NCBI GenBank assembly: GCA_031283145.1
Contig: JAITCJ010000136.1
Coordinates: 1 to 6,488, forward strand
Direction of reading: 5' to 3'
From: Holophagales bacterium
GTDB taxonomy: Bacteria; Acidobacteriota; Holophagae; Holophagales; Holophagaceae
Length of the DNA: 6,488 nucleotides
Part shown: in pieces, positions 1-6,208 of the stretch
How the letters are laid out: each line of letters starts with the position of its first letter
Numbering within the stretch: the first letter of the stretch is position 1
The notes under the pieces: model-generated
Database searches by the model: none
Told to the model about the DNA's origin: nothing
Seen by the model: the letters and a program-made list of their open reading frames with translations, nothing else
Translations under genes and position numbers: made by a program

Positions 1-1313
1 CTCAAGTCTACTCCGAATATCTTACCCATGTCCAGAAATGTTTTCTGATAGCTTGACTCTTCCGCGACAGCTTGACGCAAGAAGGCCAGTATGGCCGGAT
101 TGAACTGTATGGCCTGATCAATTTGGGGGCTTGAACCGCGCGTATAGGCGCCAATCTGAATCAAATCTTCAGCATCGTTATACACTGCCATCAGATCGCG
201 TATCTTGGCGCAGAGCTGTTTTTGTTCTGACATTGCCAGCGCGGTAAAAAGCCTGGATATGCTGGATAACACGTCAATAGCGGGGTAGTGGTTTCTGCCG
301 GCGAGCTTTCTGGAAAGAACTATGTGTCCGTCTAAAATGCCTCGCACTGTATCCGCTATGGGTTCATTCATGTCGTCACCCTCGACCAGTACGGTGTAAA
401 TACCGGTGATAGAGCCTTTTTCTTCAAAATTACCCGCTCGTTCCATCAATTTCGGCAGCAAAGCGAATACAGAAGGTGTATAGCCTCGGCTTGAGGGCGG
501 TTCGCCCGCGGAAAGCCCAACTTCCCTCTGCGCCATTGCGAAACGGGTTACAGAGTCCATCATCATCAGCACATCTTTGCCTTGTCGCATGAAGTACTCC
601 GCAACGGCAGTTCCGGCTAAGGCGCAGCGCAAGCGAAGAAGAGGAGTTTGATCTGAAGTCGCTACTACCACAACGCTTCTTTGCAAGCCAAGTTCTCCTA
701 AATCGTTTTCAACAAATTCTTTTAATTCACGTCCCCGTTCTCCAACTAGAACAATGACATTCACGTCCGCGCTTGTGTTTCTGGCGATCATTCCCAATAG
801 CGTTGATTTGCCAACGCCAGAGCCGGCAAAAATTCCAACGCGCTGACCTTTCCCAAGTGTCAACATTCCGTCAATCGCGCGGACGCCTGTGGATAATACT
901 TCTTTAATGCGTTTTCGCTTCATGGGGTTTGGCGGCGAGTTATGGATAGGTACCCTGGCCTGAATGTGAATTGGGGGGCCATCATCAAGCGGATTGCCAA
1001 GCGGGTCAATAATTCTCCCCAGCATATTTTCTGATACGGGTAACAGCGGCATATTGCCGGTTGCTTCCACATACATGCCGGGCCTTATCCCATCTATATT
1101 TTCAATAGGCATCAAGAGGACTTTTTTGCCGTTGAATCCCACTACTTCAGAGGATATCATTCGGCCACCCTCGCCGTGGATTAACATTTCTTCGCCAATA
1201 GCCCCATCAGGACCGTGAGATTCAACGAGAAGGCCAACCAATTTTGAAACGCGGCCCAGCCATGTTCCATGCGGAAGTTTTGGCACCCGCTCTAAAAGAG
1301 GCAATAAGCGCAT
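1..1313 (-). CDS. fliI: FliI, flagellar export ATPase (3' end cut by window edge)
   Basis: This gene encodes the cytoplasmic ATPase of the flagellar type III export apparatus, related to the F1-ATPase beta subunit. It works with FliH to help unload and feed export substrates. My own translation from the ATG at 1313 gives 437 codons with no stop before base 1; family members are usually about 430-460 residues, so only a short C-terminus is missing. Visible motifs are the Walker A loop GSGVGKST (164-171), GERGRE (191-196) with the expected catalytic glutamate, the Walker B strand DVLMMMDSVTRFA (247-259), and an ATP-synthase-type signature PAIDVLSSIS (344-353). The start overlaps the fliH stop by one base (TGATG). 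A strong AGGAGGGG lies 8 nt upstream, inside the end of fliH, so translation is probably coupled. fliJ often follows, but it would lie outside the window. The assignment is very secure. Confidence 0.97.
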   Translation of the reverse strand, partial: MRLLPLLERVPKLPHGTWLGRVSKLVGLLVESHGPDGAIGEEMLIHGEGGRMISSEVVGFNGKKVLLMPIENIDGIRPGMYVEATGNMPLLPVSENMLGRIIDPLGNPLDDGPPIHIQARVPIHNSPPNPMKRKRIKEVLSTGVRAIDGMLTLGKGQRVGIFAGSGVGKSTLLGMIARNTSADVNVIVLVGERGRELKEFVENDLGELGLQRSVVVVATSDQTPLLRLRCALAGTAVAEYFMRQGKDVLMMMDSVTRFAMAQREVGLSAGEPPSSRGYTPSVFALLPKLMERAGNFEEKGSITGIYTVLVEGDDMNEPIADTVRGILDGHIVLSRKLAGRNHYPAIDVLSSISRLFTALAMSEQKQLCAKIRDLMAVYNDAEDLIQIGAYTRGSSPQIDQAIQFNPAILAFLRQAVAEESSYQKTFLDMGKIFGVDL

Positions 1314-2188
1314 CAGATGTGCCCCTCCTCTTTTAAGTGGTTAACAAGGTTCAGCAAGCGTTCTCGCCGTCTTTCAAAAGTGGAGTCAAGAACGGTATCC
1401 GCCGTTTCAAGCTTTAAACTTCCTCTGCTCAATTCCGCGTCGGATGTTAGCCGAACACCAGGATATTCTTCGGCTATATTCAACTGAACTTGGTCAAGAT
1501 CTTTTGGATGCATGAAAATCACTATTGCTGGTTCGCCCGGGGCGGCAGATTCAGACAAGGGGAAAGGGTGAGCTTCCAGTATGGAACGCAATAATGGTCC
1601 AACGGCTTCAGCGGCGGCGTCCAGTTGCTGACCGGCTAAGTACTCGGCCATAACGGTGATTAAGGCTAGGGTTTCTTCTTCAGAAGCGCTTTTGATCAAA
1701 CTTACGGCATTTGAGAGGTCTTCCAGGTTGTCTTCCAATCGGCTCAGATGTACTTTGAATTGACTTTCTCCAAATGTTCGGCCTTCCTTTTCGCCGGAAG
1801 CATAGCCTTCCTCATAAGCCCGTTGAGCTATTTCCTTAGCGTCTTGTTCTGCTTTTACCAGTTTTTCAGAAATTATTTGTTCTGCTTCAGTATTTTTTTG
1901 TTCTGCCTCAGTATTTTTTTGTTCCACATCAGCAATTTTTTTTGCAATTAATTGTTCGGTTTGGGCGAGCTTGTTTTCAATTAATTTATCCAGCGATACC
2001 AAACGCTTTTGCACTTCCTCCGGAGTTTCTAAATATGCTTTTCCAAGCGGTTCTTCTGTGTCCAATGTGGGCAGTATATCCTCTAAATCAGGGGGAGTAT
2101 AGGCGGACTTGTACGGATATAACTTGACGCGGTTTGCATCTATGTCTTTGGCAGGTGTAATCCTGGCGTCAAGAGACATAGTCTTCAC
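1313..2188 (-). CDS. fliH: FliH, flagellar export ATPase regulator
   Basis: FliH is the peripheral-stalk-like partner that binds FliI and anchors it at the export gate and C ring. The 291-residue product has a poorly conserved N-terminus. A long charged coiled-coil stretch follows (about 55-123), including two consecutive seven-residue copies built on EQKNTEA (89-102). Next comes a ladder A124-G128-G132-G136-G140, the AxxxG/GxxxG repeat typical of FliH. The C-terminal domain (about 150-291) ends with LSRGSLKLETADTVLDSTFE, matching the family's conserved end. The start shown is GTG at 2188, 8 nt after a GGAGG. An ATG three codons later at 2179 is possible, 11 nt after a second GGAGG; the first residues are therefore uncertain. 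The gene overlaps the fliG end by 20 bp and abuts fliI, so it is part of a tightly packed operon. Confidence in identity is high from position, GxxxG ladder and C-terminus. Confidence 0.93.
   Translation of the reverse strand: MKTMSLDARITPAKDIDANRVKLYPYKSAYTPPDLEDILPTLDTEEPLGKAYLETPEEVQKRLVSLDKLIENKLAQTEQLIAKKIADVEQKNTEAEQKNTEAEQIISEKLVKAEQDAKEIAQRAYEEGYASGEKEGRTFGESQFKVHLSRLEDNLEDLSNAVSLIKSASEEETLALITVMAEYLAGQQLDAAAEAVGPLLRSILEAHPFPLSESAAPGEPAIVIFMHPKDLDQVQLNIAEEYPGVRLTSDAELSRGSLKLETADTVLDSTFERRRERLLNLVNHLKEEGHI
1322..1329 (-). promoter_or_regulatory. Ribosome binding site of fliI
   Basis: The message reads AGGAGGGG, 8 nt before the fliI ATG at 1313, and lies wholly within the last codons of fliH. 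It is the strongest Shine-Dalgarno in the window. It fixes the fliI start and suggests that the ATPase can be translated efficiently even though it follows a TGATG stop/start overlap. Confidence 0.75.
1883..1924 (-). repeat. Two tandem 21-bp repeats in fliH
   Basis: Two adjacent 21-bp units (1883-1903 and 1904-1924) differ at one base and encode EQKNTEA twice. More diverged copies flank them on both sides (about 1862-1882 and 1925-1945). Because the unit is exactly seven codons, each copy adds one heptad to the coiled coil. Each unit carries an A7 tract on the coding strand, and an A8 tract lies at 1936-1943. The pattern looks like local duplication by slippage that keeps frame and coiled-coil register. 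Confidence 0.85.
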
Positions 2189-3176
2189 CGCCTCCGCCTC
2201 CGCCGATTGTAACTACACCCTCTTCTTCTAATTGTCTGACAATTTCAACAATTTCATGTTGTGCTTTTTCAACGTCACGTAATTTTGTTGGACCCATAAA
2301 TTCCATTTCTTCTTTCATCATTTCGACAGCGCGTGACGACATATTTCTGAAAAATTGGGCGCGTAATTCCTCACTTGTTCCTTTTAACGCCACAGTTAAT
2401 ACCTTTTTGTCCGCACGCTTTAATATTTCTATGATTCCAATATTGTCAATCAGTAAAATATCATCGAACACAAACATTAAATCTCTAATGCTGCCGGCTA
2501 ATTGGGGGTTATCAGATTCAATTTTTTCAAGAACTGACCTGCCTGTAGTACGATCCATACGGTTGAATAATTCCGCAACGGCTCGGACACCGCCGTATGC
2601 CTCTGTTGTGAATGAACCCAATGCCTCCAGTTTTTGCTCCAGAATCAATGAAATGCGCCTGACGACTTCCGGACTGATTTCTTGCAGACCAGCCATTCGC
2701 ATACATACTTCGGCGCGCAAATCCTCAGGAAGGCTGACTATCAATTCACCGGCTTGGGTTGCGTTCAGATGGGCAAGAATTAACGCTATGGTTTGCGGAT
2801 GTTCGCTTTGGATGAATTTTGATAATTGCTGCGGGTTGGCCCTTTCAAGGGAAGTAAAGCCGGCGCTGGACTCCAGAGCTTTTGTCAGCCGGTCAATGAT
2901 TTTTCGGGCGGCTTCGGGTCCAATGGACTTAATCAGGAGCTTTTTCGCAAACTCAATGCCACCTTGGGTTATATAGCTCTTTGCCAAGGTCATAGTGTGG
3001 AATTCTTCCATCACTTCATCAGAAATTTCAGGCATTATGTGTTTTGTAAGGGCAATTTCTTTTGAAATTGATTGGATTTCATCTTCTTCTAAGTACTTGA
3101 ATATGCTGGCGGCCGAATCGTCACCGATAGTAACCATGAGAACTGCCGCTTTTTGGGCTCCAGATAGTTTGTTCAT
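2169..3176 (-). CDS. fliG: FliG, flagellar motor switch and torque protein
   Basis: FliG sits at the cytoplasmic face of the MS ring, joins FliF to the FliM/FliN C ring, and receives torque from the MotA stator. The 335-residue length is normal. The N-terminal FliF-binding domain starts LSGAQKAAVLMVTIG. The middle domain carries the FliM-binding EHPQ motif (125-128), and the hinge MFVF is at 234-237. The torque helix has the expected charges: K265, R282, the acidic pair E289-E290 and K298, which align by eye with K264, R281, D288-D289 and R297 of E. coli FliG. The C-terminus ends in six glycines (325-330) and EDYVS, a glycine expansion compared with the usual short Gly/Ser tail. The start ATG overlaps the fliF stop by four bases (ATGA). 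No strong Shine-Dalgarno is near it, so coupling to fliF is likely. The identification is secure. Confidence 0.98.
   Translation of the reverse strand: MNKLSGAQKAAVLMVTIGDDSAASIFKYLEEDEIQSISKEIALTKHIMPEISDEVMEEFHTMTLAKSYITQGGIEFAKKLLIKSIGPEAARKIIDRLTKALESSAGFTSLERANPQQLSKFIQSEHPQTIALILAHLNATQAGELIVSLPEDLRAEVCMRMAGLQEISPEVVRRISLILEQKLEALGSFTTEAYGGVRAVAELFNRMDRTTGRSVLEKIESDNPQLAGSIRDLMFVFDDILLIDNIGIIEILKRADKKVLTVALKGTSEELRAQFFRNMSSRAVEMMKEEMEFMGPTKLRDVEKAQHEIVEIVRQLEEEGVVTIGGGGGGEDYVS
2191..2201 (-). promoter_or_regulatory. Double GGAGG ribosome binding site of fliH inside the fliG glycine tail
   Basis: The fliG glycine codons GGC GGA GGC GGA GGC GGT contain two GGAGG motifs (2197-2201 and 2191-2195). 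The upstream one is 8 nt from the GTG at 2188. The downstream one is 11 nt from the ATG at 2179 and only 2 nt from the GTG. This favours the GTG start, but both may be used. Confidence 0.65.
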
Positions 3177-4861
3177 CGTTTTTTCCCATCCTCATCATCA
3201 ACTAGCCATGAGCGTATCAGAGATGCAGCGTTTTCAGGATCACCTAAAACAATTTCATTAATGCGCTGTTTGATAACTTCTCGTCTTTGAGCTTCCGGGG
3301 CTTGCGAGGCGCTTTCGGCGTTGATTTCATTTTCGATTTCAGCCTTGACTTCAGCCAGAGTCTTAGACTTGATCTTTTCAGGCATATCCTCCGCCTCTTC
3401 TTCTTCTTCTTCTTCTTCAAATATGGGTACCAGCTCAGGTTCAGGTGGAACTTTCTTTTCCCGTGTGACAAATTTGTATATCAGCCAAGCTATCAAAGCA
3501 AAAATAATGACAGCGAATGGAGCTAATAGTTTAGCCAGTTCCATCCAGAATTGCCGTTGGGCGGCGGCTTCTTCCATTGGATTTGTGGTAGAAGCAAAAC
3601 TTATTGTATCTACACTTACAGTATCGCCGCGCGCTTTATCTATGCCAGCGGCGCCGATAATCTGATTGCGGAATTTATCAAGTTCTTCATCAGTCCAGGC
3701 TACGGATTTCGGTTCCCACGCGCCTTTAGGGTTTCGCTCGTAAATAGTTTTGTAATCCAACAAAGCAGATACTGAAACCCGTTTTAAACTTCCCGGGGAT
3801 TTCTCTATAGCGCGGCTGGTTTGGGTGATTTCAAAATTTGTTACTGAATGTCTGTAATCTTTGCTTTCAATAATGTTTCCCCCCTCTGCGCCGGCATTTG
3901 CGGGCGCAACATTTGTGGGGGTTCCTGGGATACCAAGGCGCTCATCTCGTTTGGTGCTTTTTTCTTCTATCGTCTCAACAGCCCGTTCAACTTGCCCTTG
4001 GGGATCGTATTTGTCTTCTTTGATTTGAACTTTGTCAAAATCCAATTCAACCGCTGCGGTGACTCTTACCTTGCCTTTACCTGCGACAGGCTCTAACTGC
4101 TCCATGACTTTCCAGGTCAAATGCTCTTCTTCATCAAGCCGCGTTTTTCTCTGAGCGTCCGTAACTTTAGCCTGTGAATCCCTTCTATTCAGGATTCTGG
4201 CGTATTGATCCGACACAATGACATTTTCAGGCTTCAGCCCCTCAACGCTGTTAGCCACTAAGTTTACTATGGCCAGTGTATTTTCTTCGGGGAGAGGTCG
4301 GTTATTCCTCAACTGTAATAGTACGGATGCTTTAGCGTCCTCCTTGTCAATTATAAAAAGGCTTTCATTCGCGGGCGTTATCTGGACTTTGGCGTCTTTA
4401 ATCAGGTATGCCAGTCCTTCCCTAAGAGTTTTTGCCAGACGGTTTTCAAGCCCGGTCTTGTATATTACTTTTTGAGTGAAGTCAGTCGTGGTGAGTCCTG
4501 GGGATTCGAGCTTCTCAAACCCGACATTTTCGCCTGTGAGAATGCTCTCGCCGGCAATTTTCAATTTAAGCTGGCTTACTTGTTTTTCAGGCACATAAAT
4601 AGTACGTTGGTCTGAGCTTAATTCATACTTAACGCCTTGTTTTTTCAGACTTTCGACTACAGCGGCGGCGTCAATCGAATTGAGGTCAGTTATCAAAATG
4701 TCCATGTGTTCTCGGCCGGTCAAAAAAGCAAGCGCGGCAAGAAACAGAATTACGATGACCGTAATTGCGGCCAGCATGCTTTTTTGCAGGGTTGTCAAAC
4801 CCTGAAAAACCTTTTTGATCTGGCTTATGACACTTTTTATTTCTGCGCTAGCGTTGGCCAT
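3173..4861 (-). CDS. fliF: FliF, flagellar MS-ring protein
   Basis: FliF oligomerises in the inner membrane to form the MS ring, the base on which rod, export gate and C ring assemble. The 562-residue protein has the standard plan: a cytoplasmic start, transmembrane helix 1 (about 29-48), periplasmic ring-building domains (about 50-440) including GESILTGENVGFEKLE (104-119), transmembrane helix 2 (about 444-464), and a charged cytoplasmic tail whose last ~40 residues (RREVIKQRINEIV..., ending SWLVDDEDGKKR) should bind FliG. A run of eight glutamates (482-489) lies just after helix 2. The ATG at 4861 is the only reasonable start: the upstream reading frame has a TAG at 4886-4888 and no start codon between. 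A GGGGA lies 4 nt before the ATG. The whole initiation site lies in a perfect 13-bp hairpin (see 4850-4885). The stop overlaps the fliG start. The identification is secure. Confidence 0.98.
   Translation of the reverse strand: MANASAEIKSVISQIKKVFQGLTTLQKSMLAAITVIVILFLAALAFLTGREHMDILITDLNSIDAAAVVESLKKQGVKYELSSDQRTIYVPEKQVSQLKLKIAGESILTGENVGFEKLESPGLTTTDFTQKVIYKTGLENRLAKTLREGLAYLIKDAKVQITPANESLFIIDKEDAKASVLLQLRNNRPLPEENTLAIVNLVANSVEGLKPENVIVSDQYARILNRRDSQAKVTDAQRKTRLDEEEHLTWKVMEQLEPVAGKGKVRVTAAVELDFDKVQIKEDKYDPQGQVERAVETIEEKSTKRDERLGIPGTPTNVAPANAGAEGGNIIESKDYRHSVTNFEITQTSRAIEKSPGSLKRVSVSALLDYKTIYERNPKGAWEPKSVAWTDEELDKFRNQIIGAAGIDKARGDTVSVDTISFASTTNPMEEAAAQRQFWMELAKLLAPFAVIIFALIAWLIYKFVTREKKVPPEPELVPIFEEEEEEEEAEDMPEKIKSKTLAEVKAEIENEINAESASQAPEAQRREVIKQRINEIVLGDPENAASLIRSWLVDDEDGKKR
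3395..3418 (-). repeat. GAA trinucleotide repeat encoding Glu8 in FliF
   Basis: Seven consecutive GAA codons (3398-3418) followed by one GAG (3395-3397) encode eight glutamates in the cytoplasmic linker of FliF, between transmembrane helix 2 and the FliG-binding tail. A pure trinucleotide run can gain or lose units without breaking frame, so linker length and charge may vary between strains. Confidence 0.85.
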
Positions 4862-4885
4862 TTGTTCCCCAGAATGGCCAACGCT
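4850..4885 (-). promoter_or_regulatory. Perfect 13-bp hairpin enclosing the fliF ribosome binding site and start codon
   Basis: The message would read arm AGCGUUGGCCAUU (4885-4873), loop CUGGGGAACA (4872-4863), arm AAUGGCCAACGCU (4862-4850). The arms are exactly complementary over 13 bp. The second arm is the fliF start itself: A, then AUG GCC AAC GCU (Met-Ala-Asn-Ala). The GGGGA Shine-Dalgarno is in the loop and the AUG is paired. This is directly visible; its role in limiting or regulating FliF translation is inferred. No U-run follows the stem, so it does not look like an intrinsic terminator. A GGA in a hairpin loop is also the arrangement recognised by CsrA-type regulators. Confidence 0.8.
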
Positions 4886-4901
4886 CTATGACTAGGCACC
4901 A

Positions 4902-5210
4902 TTACATCTGCATTCGCATGACTTCACGGTAGGCGTCTATGAGTTTAGAACGAACGGCCATCATTGTATTAAAACTAACATCAGCTTTTTGGACAGCCAA
5001 AATAGCCGAATGCATGTCAGTCCCTTGGCCAGTCATCAAGTTTCGTGCCTCTTGCGCGGCCACTTGTTCATCTGTGTTTACTTCTTGCAGCGCTCTCTTT
5101 AGCAGGTCGCTGAAACTGGGGCCATCATGGCTGTTAGGTGCGCCTGGAGCCTCGTTTTGACCCAAGGGCTTAATTTGAGTTAGTGAGTTGAGGTTGAGAA
5201 GAGGATCCAT
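4902..5210 (-). CDS. fliE: FliE, MS ring-rod junction protein
   Basis: FliE is a small exported protein that connects the MS ring to the proximal rod and is needed before other rod and hook parts can be exported. The 102-residue length is typical. The N-terminal third is variable and rich in Pro, Gly and Asn. The conserved part starts near FSDLLKRALQEVN (33-45) and ends in NTMMAVRSKLIDAYREVMRMQM (81-102), which closely follows the family's C-terminal pattern. The ATG at 5210 is the only ATG, GTG or TTG start available: the upstream frame is open only to a TGA at 5274-5276. There is no clear Shine-Dalgarno, only a weak GAG about 8 nt upstream. The gene is preceded by a 78-bp gap after flgC and followed by 40 bp before fliF. 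The gap to flgC holds a weak inverted repeat (GGTTTT/AAAACC, 5243-5248 and 5267-5272) and no recognisable promoter. Confidence 0.95.
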   Translation of the reverse strand: MDPLLNLNSLTQIKPLGQNEAPGAPNSHDGPSFSDLLKRALQEVNTDEQVAAQEARNLMTGQGTDMHSAILAVQKADVSFNTMMAVRSKLIDAYREVMRMQM

Positions 5211-5288
5211 GGCATTGACTCGTCTATGGGTTAGTATGTGGTGGTTTTGAATTATTTGCCAGTCAGAAAACCGTCATTAGTTGTACGT

Positions 5289-5711
5289 CTATTGTGTTCT
5301 CAACATGTCCAACGCGGACTGTCCCATTGACCGTACCGCGAGTACGACCGCTACATTGGCCTCAAAAGAGCGGGTTGCTTCTGTGAGGTTGACCATTTCT
5401 TCTATTGGATTGACATTTGGATACGTTACGACCCCATCGGCGTCAGCGTCAGGATGTCCGGGTTCATATTTAAAAACAAAAGGGTCTTCTGATATGTGAA
5501 TATCAGCGATACGCACCCCGGCCAGCGGCAAACCATCGGCTGTGGTACCCATTGATTTGACTTGAAAAACGGCGTCTTTTTTTTGGAAAGGACCGCCTTC
5601 CGGTGTTCGGGTTGTTTCGCTATTTGCCACATTCGCGGAAATCAGTTGTACGCGAAGGCGCTGAGCTGCCATCCCGGACGCGGCGATATCGTATATTTTA
5701 TTGAAAGACAT
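5289..5711 (-). CDS. flgC: FlgC, flagellar proximal rod protein
   Basis: FlgC is an exported subunit of the proximal rod that crosses the periplasm. The N-terminus has the rod/hook family pattern SFNKIYDIAASGMAAQRLRV (2-21), then ISANVANSETTRTPEGGPF (24-42). The middle has YEPGHPDADADGVVTYPNVN (82-101), and the C-terminal helix carries EEMVNLTEATRSFEANV (104-120), all standard FlgC features. From the ATG at 5711 it is 140 residues. I chose this start because AAGGAG lies 7 nt upstream and it gives the usual MSF beginning. A GTG one codon earlier at 5714 would add a single Met but has only 4 nt spacing. The ATG shares its A with the end of the flgB stop (TGATG), so the two rod genes are probably translationally coupled. 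Confidence 0.96.
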   Translation of the reverse strand: MSFNKIYDIAASGMAAQRLRVQLISANVANSETTRTPEGGPFQKKDAVFQVKSMGTTADGLPLAGVRIADIHISEDPFVFKYEPGHPDADADGVVTYPNVNPIEEMVNLTEATRSFEANVAVVLAVRSMGQSALDMLRTQ

Positions 5712-6133
5712 CACTTAGCTCCTTCACGAATAGCGGTAAAGACCCTTCTTATGGCGGACTGGGTGAATAGCGCGGCTTGCGAAAACGAACCCCGTGTTTG
5801 CATTAACTTCATCGTTTCCTTGTCCAGCTTCACATCGTTTCCATCATTTCGTTCATAGGCAGAACAAACCTGATCAACAGACGAAAATGGCAATCCTTTA
5901 TCTTCTATCCCGCATAAGTGCATCGGGTTAGTACGAGCAATAGGCAAAGGTTGCCCGCATTCGTTATTTAAAATGGCTTGCAGTGTTTCATGGAATGGAA
6001 AATCTCTGGTGCGGTATTCAGGTGTGTCAATGTTCGCAAGATTAGACGCGACTAGAGTCATACGGCGGGAAGCCACTGTCATGGCCTTATCCATCGTGTT
6101 GACCATGTCGTTTTTGGAAAGCAAATCAAACAT
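5711..6133 (-). CDS. flgB: FlgB, flagellar proximal rod protein; first gene of the operon
   Basis: FlgB is an exported proximal rod subunit that builds on FliE together with FlgC. The product from the ATG at 6133 has 140 residues. It shows the rod-family N-terminus with NLANIDTPEYRTRDFPF (31-47) and the FlgB-type RNDGNDVKLDKE segment (95-106), then a helical C-terminus. A longer reading from a TTG at 6148 would add MHGCV; I rejected it because the ATG start gives the conventional MFDLL-type beginning. The Shine-Dalgarno is weak (GGGTG 5 nt upstream). The gene lies about 40 nt downstream of the predicted sigma-54 transcription start and overlaps the flgC start, so it leads the operon. The identification is secure; the exact start is less so. 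Confidence 0.95.
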   Translation of the reverse strand: MFDLLSKNDMVNTMDKAMTVASRRMTLVASNLANIDTPEYRTRDFPFHETLQAILNNECGQPLPIARTNPMHLCGIEDKGLPFSSVDQVCSAYERNDGNDVKLDKETMKLMQTRGSFSQAALFTQSAIRRVFTAIREGAK

Positions 6134-6158
6134 AACACACCCGTGCAAAAAATACCCA

Positions 6159-6172
6159 GTTGATGTTTCAAC
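6159..6172 (-). other. Short inverted repeat at the predicted 5' end of the flgB leader
   Basis: GTTGA-N4-TCAAC forms a 5-bp stem with a 4-nt loop. If transcription starts about 12 nt after the sigma-54 -12 element (near 6173), this small stem would sit at the very 5' end of the operon mRNA. It could protect the 5' end, but a stem this short could be chance. Confidence 0.3.
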
Positions 6173-6183
6173 AAGATGTTCTA

Positions 6184-6199
6184 TGCACAGTACGTGCCT
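6184..6199 (-). promoter_or_regulatory. Sigma-54 (RpoN) promoter of the flgB operon
   Basis: The minus strand reads AGGCACGTACTGTGCA. Against the sigma-54 consensus TGGCAC-N5-TTGCW it matches all but the first base and one T, and the essential GG and GC dinucleotides have the right spacing. The -12 GC is at 6185-6186, placing the start near 6173 and leaving a leader of about 40 nt before flgB. Sigma-54 control with a FlrC/FleR-type activator is well known for basal-body genes in several Gram-negative groups. The match and position are seen; activity is inferred. Confidence 0.75.
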
Positions 6200-6208
6200 G
6201 AATTGATA

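Noticed and set aside
1872..1943. A7/A8 tracts in fliH as a programmed frameshift site
   Set aside because: The downstream zero frame continues to a normal FliH C-terminus, and no alternative frame gives a recognisable product; I see no stimulatory element.
2407..2976. 189-codon open frame on the plus strand opposite fliG
   Set aside because: It lies wholly antisense to a strongly conserved fliG, and its translation shows no recognisable domain or family pattern. It is a shadow of fliG coding sequence, like the other plus-strand frames between 994 and 6206.
3244..3471. 75-codon minus-strand frame inside fliF with a Lys/Arg run
   Set aside because: It is the shifted reading of the GAA repeat and its surroundings; the basic run is an artefact of frame and there is no support for its translation.
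4850..4885. The fliE-fliF hairpin as an intrinsic transcription terminator
   Set aside because: No U-tract follows the stem on the transcript, the start codon lies in the stem, and fliF must be read through. A translational or processing role fits better.
5243..5272. GGTTTT/AAAACC inverted repeat between flgC and fliE as a terminator
   Set aside because: Only six pairs, mostly A-T, with an 18-nt loop and no following U-run.
5712..5714. GTG start for flgC one codon upstream of the ATG
   Set aside because: The ATG at 5711 has better spacing (7 nt) from AAGGAG and gives the normal MSF start; the difference is a single residue.
6134..6148. TTG start adding five residues to FlgB
   Set aside because: The added residues do not resemble FlgB N-termini, and the ATG at 6133 gives the usual beginning.
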